Shown here: positions 10,981 through 22,168 of the stretch, in pieces
How the letters are laid out: each line of letters starts with the position of its first letter
Numbering within the stretch: the stretch's first letter is position 1
From: Symbiodinium natans
Lineage: Eukaryota; Sar; Dinophyceae; Suessiales; Symbiodiniaceae
Direction: 5' to 3'
Assembly (NCBI GenBank): GCA_905221605.1
Contig: CAJNDS010000698.1
Span: 7,703-45,202 of the forward strand
DNA length: 37,500 nt
Translations under genes and position numbers: made by a program
The notes under the pieces: model-generated
What the model was told of the DNA's origin: nothing
Database searches by the model: none
What the model saw: only the letters and a program-made list of their open reading frames with translations

Positions 10981-11939
10981 TTTTAGGTGTGGCTCGGGCC
11001 TGTTTGTGCTTTTAAGGTGTGGCTCGGGTCCCGGTGCTCGGAGTTGCTGTTTTCATAGGAAAAACCACAGTTTTATAAGCCCCGTGCTGTACGGAGCTAC
11101 AACTGGGGGTTTACGAAAAATGGGTACCTTATTGAAATTTGGGTCCGTAGTACAAGGGGATCCTACAATTTGGGGGTCTATATATATATATATATATGTA
11201 TATGGGGGCCCCTCATTATCGCCCCAAAGTGTTCGAAGTCGTTGTTTTCAGTACCGAGCTACACATCGCGTTCTGGCCAAAGCCCCGTGCTTGGGGTTTT
11301 GCTCGAACCCATGCTAATTTTGGATCTGTTCCGTTTTTCGGTTTTCCTCTCTATTCTCTTTTTACTATAATAGGATCACAGACGCTTGCATCAAAAAAGC
11401 CATACAACTTGCATGGCGTAAAAACGGGGGCTGGGGGGCAGGGGCTCGCATGATGCGGGGGTGCAGCCCCTCCATTTGCAAACACACGCTCGCATGATGG
11501 GCTTCTAAACGACTCCTGCTTTGAAGCAAGCTTGCACGGCTTAACAGCGGGGGTTGGGGGCGAGGGTGGGCGCCCCGCCCATTTGCAAACACAATGCTCG
11601 CATGAGGGTTACAAAAAAAGAACAGATGCCTTGAAGCAAACTTGGCCGACTCAACAAAGCGGGGGAGTGGAGGGGGGTTGGAGCGCCCCCATTTGCAAAC
11701 ACAACGCTCGCATGATGGGTTTCGAAAAGACTCATCTGCTTGAAGCAACCTTGCCTGAGAAAGCGGTCGCACACCCCCCCCAATTTGCTCGCATGATGGG
11801 TTTCAAACAGACTCATCTGTTTAGAAACAAGCCTAAAAGCGGGGGTTGTCGCCTGATGGGTTTCAAAAAGACCCATATGCTTAAAGGGCACCCGAGCGAC
11901 GCCTTTTAAAGAAAAGAAGCCCGAGCCACACCTTTAAAA
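10981..11939. mobile_element. 959-bp non-autonomous element with doubled terminal inverted repeats
   Basis: The left end carries two direct copies of a TTTTAAGGTGTGGCTCGGG motif, at 10981-10998 and 11010-11028. The right end carries two inverted copies, at 11891-11910 and 11920-11939. Within each end the two copies are offset by exactly 29 bp, and the outermost right copy matches almost perfectly. The interior has no transposase-like frame; it holds a TA hairpin at about 11169-11212 and a tandem repeat from 11445. No target-site duplication is obvious. The structure fits a MITE or foldback-type non-autonomous transposon, but I cannot assign a superfamily. Confidence 0.65.
11445..11880. repeat. 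minisatellite with CTCGCATGATGGGTTTC units
   Basis: Related units begin near 11445, 11489, 11597, 11707, 11788 and 11849. The longest carry CATTTGCAAACACA, CTCGCATGATGGG and CTTGAAGCAA in the same order. The distance between units falls from about 110 to 60 bp towards the right end. Minus-strand frames show a recurring FETHHAS peptide, which reflects the DNA repeat and need not be a protein. Confidence 0.8.
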
Positions 11940-12026
11940 AGTAAATAAACCCTGGCCCTACATCGACCGGCCACAAAAACTCACAAGCGTCGCAGACCTC
12001 AAGGGGCCTATGGGCCTGAAACTCTC

Positions 12027-12213
12027 AACGAAGGTAGGCTTGAGCTTCCTGGCCAATGGCATCGTCGGGATGAGGCTCCCCTTCTAGACAGTTCATTATG
12101 TATTCGTGATTTTGTGAAGCCCAAGGGAATCTCAACAATACTATGGCTCCATAGGTTCTACGTGGAGCATAGGCAACCTGAGCTGTCCTTCGACATGGCC
12201 TCAGAGATGCCAA
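12027..12213 (-). CDS. possible terminal exon, unrecognised
   Basis: The minus-strand frame ends with a stop right after a plausible acidic, helical tail (CLEGEPHPDDAIGQEAQAYL). It begins without a convincing ATG, so it would have to be a 3' exon. I recognise no family and there is no partner exon that I can join. It may be chance. Confidence 0.15.
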
Positions 12214-13336
12214 GTTTCTAAAGCCGCCAACACGTCAACCCCACATCCTAACGCCCCGAACTCTCAATCCCAAACTTCAACCAGAAGCCACTGGCAGAGT
12301 CATATGCCACAAGTGCATTCACCCCTGTAAACCCCAAGAGGCCTATATATCTGTGTATGCTCTAGTTGCTCTACGACGCATTGCTACACCCAATACTCTA
12401 AACCCCAAATCCCACCCGTAGAATGCCTGAACTGCCCCGTTCTCTAGACCGGGCACCCCCAAACACTTACCCCCTCCTTCCTCCCTCTACAATTCCGCTG
12501 CAGGGCCCCCGGCCAAGAGCCAGGGCACATCCAGAGGTTGGGCAGGACACCTCAGGTAAACATGGTCTCGTTCCCCGTGAGCCAAGAGGAGGGCCGACTT
12601 CAAATCCAAACCCACGCGATGAACTGTTCAGGGTGTAGGGAGTTTAGGGCTTAATTGCAGCTTATGTCGTAGGGGTATTTGGGAGTTGCTTATGGAAAGT
12701 TCCGAGCCTCACCCGGCGAACAGGGCTTGCTGCCCCTGCGTGCTGCCGAAAACCCTAAACCCGAAACAATATAGACTCACGGGCTCGTCTCCCACAATTC
12801 CGGAAATGAGCGCCCTTTTCGATTCAACCAGGCCCTAGACGCTCATTCCAAATTCCAGAGTTGACCTAAGGCGCAGGCACTCCTGGCTCCGACCTAGCAT
12901 CTCTTTTGCAGGGCGGTCGGTTCTGATGTTGGTTTCCGGCTGCTCCTTTGCTGCCGGCATGTAGCACTGACGATTCGAGATGGACAAGCACTGGCCGCCA
13001 GTACATGCATCAGCATAGAGCATTCCTGGTCCTAGGCCTTTTGAGTTTTCGAGTCGCATGTCAAGAAGCAGACTCTCCTTCTAGTCTTGACTCTGCAGCC
13101 CTGAAGTGCCCTAAGCCTTGAACCATCTTGAGCCCCAATCCCCATTCATTGATCCAGGGCTCTGCTCAGGGCTTCGGATCCTTTCGGATCCTACCCATCT
13201 GCGCCCTCCTTCTTCAAGCACCAAAAACTGTGCGTTTACCTGGGTGGCCGAGCCCGGAAGAGGAGAAGCATAGGCTCGTCGGGTGGCCTCCGTGGGCCGA
13301 CGTGGAAGTTGCGGGAATGGTGGCCCTTAGTCTACC

Positions 13337-13560
13337 CTAATCAACCTGGATTGCAGTTACCAGGCAAGACCAACGATGTGCTTCAAGTGCAGTCGTTGGC
13401 TGCATCGCCTCGCACCATTTGAGGGCGGCATCACCATTTTCGCTCTTGACGCTGCTGCTTGCGCAAATGTTCCTAGCAGCACTGAAGGCGGCTCGCATGC
13501 TTGCTGGCAAAAGTCGGAGATTGCATAACCTCTCCTTTAGGCCCCCCCCGGGCCGTTTCG
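13337..13560 (-). CDS. possible terminal exon, faintly repeat-protein-like
   Basis: On the minus strand a TTTTGCCAG acceptor-like string at about 13505-13515 is followed by an open frame with the helical segment AAFSAARNICASSSVKSE and then GDAALKWCEAM, ending at a stop near 13337. Helix spacing and GDAALKW.EAM recall PPR-type helical repeats of algae and alveolates, but only one degenerate unit could be present. That reading is an inference and is weak. Confidence 0.2.
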
Positions 13561-15416
13561 GTTTAGTTCCCTGCCGCATTGCTGTTTTTTTTTTAATGAA
13601 TCCCACCTCCAAACTTGGAGACTGACCCCAATTATTTGGAGTAGCTTGTATTCGTCAAGTTTGGTGGCACACACAGGTGTTATCTTCTGGGGGGTTTGGG
13701 GGGGTGGGGGAGTTTATGTACGATCCAAGGAGTTCTTGAGACATTGCCGCATCGCAGGGCTTTTCAAAGTCAGGGTGAGTGATGTGCCAGGTAGTGACAC
13801 AAACAGCTAGCTTTGCCCGTACATTCTGGTGTTTTCAGCCCCGGATACAGATCAAGTCTATCGAGCCATGCCTCTGTATGCCTCATTCAGAGACAATCTA
13901 GCCATGGAACTCACTCAAATGCTGTGACAACATGTGACAGTAGAAGCTGGCTGGACCATCAGGTGGACGACGGGCTCGCGCCTGGTTCGGAGCAGGCGCG
14001 CTTAGGCCTGTGCCGAAGGCTGGATGGGGGATTAGATGGCATTAGGGCTCTCACAGTTGTTACCAAGCTATAGGGATGTTCGGGCTTGGAGTTTACAGAG
14101 GGTGCTCTTGTCCAAGAAGCTGAAGCTAGAAGCTCGAAGCCTCACAATGGAGCTTCTGGCGACACCCATCTGACGGACTATGTACAGTACCTGAAGAAGT
14201 GGCGCCTATTTTTTTTCGTGATTCGTGCTGAAATCCTAAATCAACCACAAATGTTCACTGCGATGAAGACTAGGAGGCGCACTGATCGTGCAGCCAGCAG
14301 GGGCGGCGCTCCTGCCAGGCCGAGGCTTCATTTTGTTTGAGACGAGGGTTGAGGGAAAAAGGCTAGGGTTGGGGATACTCCGGGCTTGAAGCCTTCCGGA
14401 CTTCAACGGTTTTGGGTTTCGGGGCCCAACCTCAGGGGGCCAGCCGAAACGGCTCCAAGCTCTCGCGCCGCTGGATGCCGTCGCTAATTCGAGGACTGAT
14501 GCTGAATTAGCCACGGTCTCATTCATCGAGCCAGACGTTTTCCTGCCGATCTTGCAAGGGTGGCAGTGCCCTCAATGCATAGCCGATGTGAGGAAGGAGT
14601 CCATCAGCTGCTTCTACACGGCGAAAGAGCTGCGTGATGGTAGGGCAAAGGGAGAGGTTCTCATCCACAAGCTCTGGGCAAGGGTGCACAGGCATTCTGA
14701 GCCGAAACTGCCACAACCCTCAACCCTCAACAAAAGCCTGCGTCCCGGAGTATCATGCTCAAGCTCTCATGACGGTTTATGGCTCACGTCATGCACATGG
14801 GCACCTCCTCCAATCTGCCGTCGTTCGCAGCCTGCCGGACGGCGGTCACTCCATGCCACTCCTATAATGGCATCCAGCACCACATCTCCTCAGAGACATG
14901 GACGAGAACATGACAAGCCCCGTGCCACCTTCAGCAAGCTCTCTTTGGCAGCAGACCAAATCGCCTGCGCATCCTGGCGGTCAGCAGGACAAAACCAGTA
15001 TGTGCTCAGTATTGAATTTGCATTGGCGTGCTTTTGAAAATGTACTAGGTGTTTCAGTAGTATTCAATTTGCATACTTGATCAACCTTTTGCTTGGAAAG
15101 AAGCAGTATTCCTTTGGAAAAAGAACGATTTTGCTTAGGAAAATTGCATTATTTGTGTCGAAACACCTGAAACCCAAAAGTCCAAACTTCGCCAGAGATC
15201 CTCCCAAGGTTTTAGGATTTGTGAATTTCCGAGTACTATGATCTTCACGAGGCATGGGCTCTAAAACAATTATGTTATAAAGCTTGTCTATGCGAATGTT
15301 TTAGACACAGATATTCTGTACAAGTGGTATTTAATTAGTGCATGAGCAATGTTTCATTAGTATGTAATGAAAACTGCTTGTTTTATAGTCAAATCTAGTG
15401 CACATGTTCCTTGTGC

Positions 15417-15698
15417 TCAGGCCGTCTTGTTTAAGAATTCTACCAAGGAATAGCATTTCAACGAAAGGTTTTGCACGGGATCGATGTGATGCATGGAAAA
15501 TATCCTTGTAGAAAGTTGGCTGCTGCTCGCCTTGTGGCTGTGTATTGGGGAAGACTTGGCTTCATGAGGCAATTTCTGAAACAAGTCTGTCGAGCTCCGT
15601 TGAAAAGTTGCACGAAAGCCCTGTGCAAATGGCTCAGCAAGGAAAGCCAGAATATCCATAAGACGAAGTGAAAGATTCTTTGTAATCGAGCCGAACAT
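15417..15698 (-). CDS. possible small ORF or exon, 93 aa, unrecognised
   Basis: An ATG at 15698 opens a minus-strand frame of 93 codons with mixed amphipathic composition (MDILAFLAEPFAQGF near the start). Upstream on the same strand at 15817-16035 another protein-like frame occurs (LPVLFAACDCTVTLLSVS). The two could be exons of one gene. Neither resembles a family I know, and the opposite strand is also open. Confidence 0.2.
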   Translation of the reverse strand: MFGSITKNLSLRLMDILAFLAEPFAQGFRATFQRSSTDLFQKLPHEAKSSPIHSHKASSSQLSTRIFSMHHIDPVQNLSLKCYSLVEFLNKTA

Positions 15699-17912
15699 TC
15701 ATCGGGAAGCTGCGTGGATAATTCAGAATCCATACGGCAGCCGGCATACAATTGGGGACACAGAAGAATAACTGAATGATGAAAGTAAGGGATTTGCAGG
15801 AGCCAAAGGTGCCAAATCATTTTTGAAAACCATGCCATGTGCGGTCCGGCCAGGATGCAAGTTTGCCTCCAAACTTCTCCGCGGCAATCTTGGATCTTGG
15901 ATCTGGCACCGCATTAGAAACTGATAATAAAGTCACAGTGCAGTCACACGCAGCAAAGAGCACGGGCAGACCTTTCATCTTCAAGCATCCCGACCAGATC
16001 AGGTCAAAACTCCGAGGGACCCGCGGGGCAGGCATAGCTCAGACAGGTCCGGAGACCGGTCGGAAATACGCCACCCCACCCTCAAGAATGAAGTCTGTAA
16101 AAAGGATTTCGAGACATGCCCCAAAGGGGATACACGTGTACCCATTTCTGAACCGTGAATTTTTCTCGGACATGGAATCCCAAGCCCCAAGGCATTTTCA
16201 GGGTTGTCGGATGTCTTCGAACTCATGCAAAGCAAGACTGAAACAGTTCTCCCGAGCTATCCTGCCTCCATCTCACAGTGCATCGCCAGCGTTTCAGCTG
16301 AAAGGTAGCCTCGAGGGTTCGATTTGGTAGACGTGGCGGAGGTAAAACCTAAGCCTAAGCCCTATCAGGCCCCAAACTCACAAACACCTGGAGCACGGCC
16401 AATCGGGGACAGGTCATCCATTCCCCCTGTTTCGGGGCTCCTGCCACAAGGATTGTAGCATTTCGCTATGTAGGCAACGCCTATCTTGAGCTAACCTGAG
16501 CTCGAAAGCAGCAGCATCCTAAGCCCTGAACACTGCGCTACATCCTTTGTGTCACTGATGGGCATCATGGCCCCGTGCGACCCTGTTACAACGCGGACCC
16601 GCGTATTTGCTTGCAACTGCGGCTGCACACAGTGTGCTCTACTTGTGGCACAGGCCCAGTCCAGTTTGGAGGCTTCCGCAGCGCCACCACGTCTGCCAGG
16701 GCTCAGCTTCTGTGGGATGACGCTTCACTACGCTTCTTGCAGTTGCATGTTGAGTTGCCTCGGTCTCTGTGCAAGATGCAGGGCTCCGTGCCGAACTCCT
16801 GCGCACGCCCAGGGCTCATGGGGTGCTGTAGCAGCACCAGACGCATTGGAAGAGTCTGCCTAGCTGCAAGTACCCATTGATCAAGTCATGCTGACACCTT
16901 CTTTGCGAAACAAAGACGTCCTCTTGATCCTCGGGCCAAGAAGGTGACGAAGTTGCCTGCTCGGCACCATCCAGCCTGAGTTTCAGTCGAACCCATTCAC
17001 AGGTACCACCCAGAAGCACATTGGACGTGCAGACACACACCCATAGCCAACACTTGTGGACTTGTTGGCCCTGACTCGTTCTTGCCTTTGCTTCCTAGAC
17101 TGTGTTGAAAGTCTCTGCCGCTTCCCTCGTTCAGCAAGCTTCCAGGCCTTTCCGACAGCGTCTGGAGGAGCTGCTCCGTCTCCTCCGGCACCTTCACCGC
17201 AGACTCAGATATCCCAAAGCTAGGCAAGCAACCCCGCCTCATTCATCAACGTGCATCGTGGAAGATGGGCCCCAATTACTCTCAGAGGTGGCAGACGTAC
17301 AGCCCAAAGATTCCACCTCCGTCCAAGGTGAGCCTCAGTGGGCTCTTGTTGAAGAACTTGATTTCAGTGACCATATAAGGAAACATTTATGCTACTATAA
17401 GCCCGTACAATGGCAAATTAGTGTAATGTCCTTAACAAGAACCCAGCATGGGAATGCTCAGATGCCCAAGATGTGTTTCGGGCTTTGGGTTTTGAGTTTC
17501 GAGTTGGCTTGGCGTGTGGGGCTTGTCATCATCAGGGGCAGCACAGTGCCGTAAGGCAAACTGAAGTCCCAAGTCCCAGCGATCTAGGAAGACAGCCTCT
17601 TCGAGATCTACTTTGCTTGCCTCCCCTTCTGTCCGGAGCGAGGGTTCGAATTAGTACACGTGACGGAGGTAAGGACCCAGCGCCGCCTTCTTTTTGCGTA
17701 TGCTCTGCTTCGGGTCGGATGGATTGGATGGCTGCTTTCATTCTCTCAACAGCAACGCCCAAGCCCTGAAACAGCTCACCCAGCACCTGCTCCGCAACCG
17801 GAACTCTCGAGACCCCCAGTTCTCCGAAACCCTAAACACGAAAGTTCTACCCGAACTGACCCAAACCCAAGCCCGAATGGTAGGTGACCAGCCAATTGTG
17901 GACTCAGCTTCC

Positions 17913-18062
17913 TGAAGGCAGCTCTAGGGCGCAAGGCATTCATGACGTACTTGTCGAATTTTTGGTGGGCGGTGGGGATCCCTACTACCGGATCCGAATG
18001 CAGGGACGGTGGGGGTTCAAGCATGGCTTTGGTGCCTCATCCTTTCCCAATTCTTGGACTTT
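17913..18062 (+). repeat. dispersed direct repeat, copy 1 (about 150 bp)
   Basis: The block runs from GAAGGCAGCTCTAGGGCGCA, through GGCATTCATGA, GGGCGGT and CTACTACCGGATCCGAATG, to GGCTTTGGTGCCTCATCCTT. The same ordered words recur at 35,898-36,063 in the same orientation with substitutions and small indels. Neither copy encodes a convincing protein, and no terminal repeats are visible. Confidence 0.8.
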
Positions 18063-19085
18063 GTAAACCTCTGTCCATTGCTGCGATCTGGCACACACAG
18101 GGGCCAAGGACCTTCCCAGGCTTGCAAGCAGAGCCTGGATTTTCCATGCCATCCAATGTCACCTTGAAGTATGTGTCAGATCTGAGGATGCCTTGAGCCA
18201 GCACCCCACACCAGCTACCCGGAAGATTTTACTCGCAGGGCCTGAAACCTTGAACTTCAAACTCGATGTCTCTGTGGGCATTTGAGACAAAGTGGAAGGC
18301 GAGGTTGGGCTCCAGGGTTTCGAGGGTCTAGAATTTAGGGCTTAGGGTTTCGCGTCCATATGTAGGGGCGTGGTTCCAGATTTGGGTTCAAAACCCCCCC
18401 CCTCGGCTTCCGTTTAGTCACGTTTAGTCGACATCCCGAATATTTCCCGGTCCTTGCCGCTGTTGAGACGGTGCAGCCTCTCTTGCACAACCTCAGTTGG
18501 CCCAGAGAATGAACCGCAAAGTTGAAGTCCAGCGGCTTTTCAGGCGGGGGGTTCAGATGCCTGTGCCCCCCCAACATTCCTTGGAAGCCTGGCCCCACGC
18601 CAACCCTTCCCTTCTAACAAGTCCCCACGGGCCTTGTACTGCAGGAGAGTGGGAAGAGGAGGATCCTCAGCAGAGGGGATGCAAAGCTTCCGGCAGGTTT
18701 TCGCTGCTTGCATGTTCTTCCAGGACCCCCGTTTTTGCCTACTTAAAAAAATTGACAGGGCAAGGTTCGGGCTCGCGATTGGGTTGTAGAGGGGTCGTCC
18801 AAATCAACCGCCACTGCCGAATAATTAGTTCTTGTTCAACTTGCAGGCTGTTTTCAGCTGTCCTCCCGGGACTGAATGGTCGCCCCATGCCCCTATACTC
18901 CAGCTCCATCCGAGAGTGTTTAGAAGGGAACGGTGCCTGAATGAATCATTTCCGTTTCGTAAGGGTATGTAGCAGGCCCTCTCACCCTCAACCCGAAAAC
19001 CCAACGTACAGGGCGTTTAGCCTAAGATAGCCCCGCCACCAAATGAGAGTCAACCCCTCACTATCGCCTCTTCGATGCTGGCGGA
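18063..19085. other. no recognisable gene
   Basis: Telomere-like words occur at 18331-18352 and 18980-19000. Short open frames on both strands have no recognisable motif. Confidence 0.45.
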
Positions 19086-19089
19086 ATCT

Positions 19090-19138
19090 TCGTTGGTATG
19101 TATATCTATATATATATATATACTTGTATATAGATATT

Positions 19139-19169
<31 letters not shown>

Positions 19170-19206
19170 GCATATACATATACATATACACACATACACA
19201 CATACA

Positions 19207-19242
<36 letters not shown>

Positions 19243-19264
19243 TATATATGGTCGCCCCCCCCCC
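19090..19264. repeat. TA / CATA microsatellite ending in a C10 run
   Basis: TATATA, CATATA, CACATA and CATACATA units fill 19097-19250, followed by GTCG and ten C at 19255-19264. It is the outer end of the left arm of the large inverted repeat and one of the TA/poly-C hairpin family members. Confidence 0.9.
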
Positions 19265-19800
19265 AATGGACCAACCTCCAACCCCAATGGACCCACATCG
19301 ACATGTATAAGGTTCTCGAGACACTGCACCCTGCCATGCTTTCCCTGTCTACTTCTTTGTGCTTTTTGTGCTTCCTGTGCTTTTTTTGTGTTTTTTTCGT
19401 GCATTTTTTTTGTATTCTTTTGTGTTTTTTTCTGCTTTTTTGCCCTTTTTGCACTTTTTGCACTTTTTGCACTTTTTGCACTTTTTGTACTTTTTTGCAC
19501 TGTTTGCACTTTTTTCTCACTTTTTTTGCACTTTTTGTATTTTTTTTGCACTTTTTGCACTTTTTTGCACATTTTGCACTTTTTTGCACATTTTGCATTT
19601 ATTTGTGCTTTTGTCTAATTTCACAATATTTTTGCAAATATTTGTCCTCTTGAATGTGCTTCTTCAGTCCAAAAATCCAAAAATCCAAAAACCCAAAATT
19701 CTCCGGACCGTCTCCCAGGAAACTTTGGATTTTTGGATTTTTGGTTGTTGGGATTTTTGGATTGTGTTTTTGGGATTGGGATTTTGTATTTTGGGTTTTC
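19251..19800 (+). repeat. left arm of composite inverted repeat
   Basis: From outside in, the arm holds a C10 run, AATGGACCAACC (19265-19276), an array of GCACTTTTT units (about 19370-19610), TCCTCTTGAATGTGCTT (19645-19661), and a CCAAAAATCC foldback (19669-19760). All of these modules reappear in reverse complement between 20,755 and 21,277. The poly-Phe/Lys frames across the arm are artefacts of the T-rich repeat. Confidence 0.8.
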
Positions 19801-20754
19801 TTTGCTTGTAAGATGCTTATATAGCTGCCACTACTCTATACCCGCGCAGGCACTCTGGCACCCTTACACTTTCGCGGTGTGGCCTCTGGTCGCAGGATCT
19901 GCATACAAAATTTGGAGGTCGGTGAGTTTCTGCTTTGGAGCAAGACTGGACGATGAGCGGTGTGCCTTCTCAACCCTACTTATCAAACAAAGCGCGCAGC
20001 ATTCTCCCCGTGACTGTCCACATGTTCTGGTTTTTGTACCAGTACGTGAACTGTGCTACCCGGAATGGACACTTCACTTCACCAGGGGAAGTCTTAGAGT
20101 GGACAGTTCACTAGCCCTGTATTGGACCCAAGCCCTATTACTGTCTTGAATTCTTCTGTTCAACCTCTTGTTGGCTTTTCGAGTAGGATATTTCAAAACC
20201 TTATTGGCTTTTTGAACAGGCTACTTAGGATTTTATTGATACAGCTTTCAATCGAGTAGTTAAGACGTTAATGAGATTCGAGCAGGCTTTACTGCAATAA
20301 TCACAGGAGGGGAATGCAAGATTAAGAGCTTGAATTAAAGGATCAGAAAAACTAAATCGTTATCGCAAAGTAAGGGTGTTCATGAGATATAGTCTTTTTC
20401 TTAAACAGCAGGTACTGTGATCCCAGAATGGTTCTTTTTGAAAAAAGGGAGATTTCAGCTTCTTTCAAATGCACAAAATTCGATATTTGCACATTAACGC
20501 CTCCTTGGCAAAGGCTTGTGCATAACACATGTACGTGCTTTTCTCAGTAGGCAAGACTCTACCTGGTCCTCATATACAGAAACAGCATATTCAAAATCTT
20601 TATTTAGTTGTGCTATGAATGTAGTGTTCACGTTTCGAGTAGGTAGGACGCATTTGAAATTCTGATAAGGGTACATTTGAATGGTCGCCCTCCTTTCACT
20701 CAAAAAGAAGGAGCACGAATGAGCCAACCTCGAATGCGAAAAATCATGAAAAAT
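19801..20754. other. interior of composite inverted repeat, no recognisable gene
   Basis: This AT-richer segment separates the two arms. No frame in it resembles a transposase or any known protein. GGCTTTTCGAGTAGGATATT near 20174 and a related GGCTTTTTGAACAGGCTACT near 20205 form a small tandem duplication. Confidence 0.5.
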
Positions 20755-21277
20755 CTTCAAAAATCTTCAAAAATCCCAAAATCCAAAAATCCAAAAATCC
20801 AAACATCCAAAAATCCAAAAATCCAAAAACCCAAAAACCCAAAAACCCAAAAATCCAAAAATCCAAAAATCCAAAAATCCAAAGTTTCCTGGGAGATTGC
20901 CCGGGGAAGTTTGGATTTTGGATTTTTGGATTGGAAAAGCACATTCAAGAGGACAAATATTGCAGAAGCATTGCGAATTTAAGAAAAAACGCAAAAAATG
21001 CAAAAAAAGTGCAAAAAGTGCACAAAATGCAAAAAGTACAAAACGTGCAAAAAAGCACGAAAAAACACGAAAAAGCATTCTAAAAAACTCAAAACCCAAA
21101 AACCCAAAAATCCAAAAACCCAAAAACCCAAAAATCCAAAAATCCAAAAACCCAAAAATCCAAAGTTTCCTGGGAGATTGTCCGGGGAACTTTGGATTTT
21201 TGGATTTTTGGACTTTTGGATTTTTGGGTTTTTGGACTTCTTTTCCGTTTCGCGGTTGGTCCATTGGGGGGGGGGGG
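20755..21277 (-). repeat. right arm of composite inverted repeat, with two foldback copies
   Basis: Reading from the inside, a CCAAAAATCC foldback (20755-20935) is followed by AAGCACATTCAAGAGGA (20937-20953), an array of AAAAAGTGC units (20985-21085), a second CCAAAAATCC foldback (21090-21240), GGTTGGTCCATT (21254-21265) and a G12 run. Compared with the left arm it has one extra foldback unit between the AAAAAGTGC array and the poly-G end. Confidence 0.8.
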
Positions 21278-21332
21278 TGAGCATATATATGTATATATAG
21301 TTATAGTATCCCCCCCCCCAAAAGATCCACCC
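21254..21332. repeat. TA / poly-G:poly-C hairpin element
   Basis: GGTTGGTCCATT and a G12 run (21266-21277) face a C10 run (21310-21319) and AAAAGATCCACC across a TATATA-rich spacer. The left flank is the reverse complement of the right flank of the 19,250 element, and the right flank matches that of the 23,815 element. Confidence 0.75.
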
Positions 21333-21479
21333 TTGCTTCCTTTTTTTCCTCTGTTGATGTGTTGTTGCTGTGTTGTTGATATGCTAATGTACTTTTTCTG
21401 TGTTTTAACAGCCAAACACATGATGATAAACGACACACGACAACACTACCTTAATTTACTTGACCGAGGCCCCGCGAAT

Positions 21480-22168
21480 TTAAATCGCATTTAAAAACTT
21501 AAAGGTTAAATGCGGACACGACCCTGTGAATTGAAAACTGCATTTTAAAATTTCAGTTAAATGCAGACCACCCCCAGGAACCAAGAACCAAGAACCAAGA
21601 TGCCCAGGACCCTTGATTCTGGAATCTTGGTTCCTGGGGCGGGGCTGCATTTACAACTGCATTTAAGAATTTAAGTTAGATGCAGACCAGCTCCAGGAAC
21701 CAAGAAGCAAGAACCAAGAACCAAGAACCAAGATGCCCAGGACTCTTGATTCTTGGTTCTTGGTTCCCGGGGGTGGTCTGCATTTAACTTAAACTTTCAA
21801 ATGTAGTTTTAAATGCAGACCACCCCCAGGAACCAAGAACCAAGAATCAAGAGTCCTGAGCATCTTGGTTCTTGGTTCCCGGGGTCTGCCGCATTTAACT
21901 TAAATTTGTAAATGCTGTTTCAAATGCAGACCACCCCCGGGAACCAAGAACCAAGAATCAAGAGTCCTGGGCATCTTGGGTTCTTGGTTCTTGGTTCCTG
22001 GGGCTGGTCTGCCTTTAACTTAAATTTTCAACGCAGTTTTAAATGCAGACCACCCCCGGGAACCAAGAACCAAGAATCAAGAGTCCTGGGCATCTTGGTT
22101 CTTGGTTCTTGGTTCCTGGGGGTGGTCTGCATTTAACTTAAATTTTAAAATGCAAGTTTAAACGCAGG
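21480..22168. repeat. tandem array of five palindromic units (GGAACCAAG family, about 116-bp period)
   Basis: Five units at about 21559-21652, 21679-21785, 21811-21896, 21922-22016 and 22041-22135 each run from AAATGCAGACCACCCCC with GGAACCAAGAACC to the reverse complement ending GGTGGTCTGCATTT. Each unit can therefore fold as a hairpin of about 40 bp. Spacers are AACTTAAATTTT-like. Units 1 and 2 have the centre as CCCAGGACTCTTG or close to it, while units 3 to 5 have it inverted as CAAGAGTCCTGGG, so orientation flips between units 2 and 3. Confidence 0.9.

Larger units (their letters stand above)
11945..17910. other. apparently unique sequence, no recognisable gene; few weak exon-like ORFs
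   Basis: This is the longest stretch without obvious repeats. Telomere-like words are sparse (12246-12260, 12640-12655, 12750-12765, 14355-14370, 17826-17836). Several frames look mildly protein-like but none shows a family motif; the better ones are listed separately. A 40-bp motif around GAGGGTTCGA is seen near 16311 and again near 17640, each ending GACGTGGCGGAGGTAA or close to it, so at least one short repeat is dispersed here. Confidence 0.4.

Noticed and set aside
10549-10986. 145-codon plus-strand ORF with an ATG
   Set aside because: It reads into the inverted repeat of the next element and has low-complexity and improbable composition.
14552-15037. 161-codon plus-strand ORF, and the overlapping minus-strand frame 14519-14716
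   Set aside because: Both strands look mildly protein-like, neither starts with ATG or shows a domain, and I cannot choose between them.
16030-16105. tRNA candidate (TAGCTCAGACAGG resembles an A box)
   Set aside because: No acceptor stem closes and no T-loop sequence occurs at the right distance.
15839-16330. 163-codon plus-strand ORF
   Set aside because: It opens with GTG, has no recognisable family, and the opposite strand has an equally plausible frame.
17636-17665. tRNA or SINE B box (GGGTTCGAATTAG)
   Set aside because: The box is incomplete, no A box lies 30-60 bases upstream, and no acceptor stem can be drawn.
19043-19811. Long ORFs rich in Ile-Tyr, Phe-Cys or Lys-Lys-Cys
   Set aside because: They are translations of the CATA microsatellite and the GCACTTTTT array.
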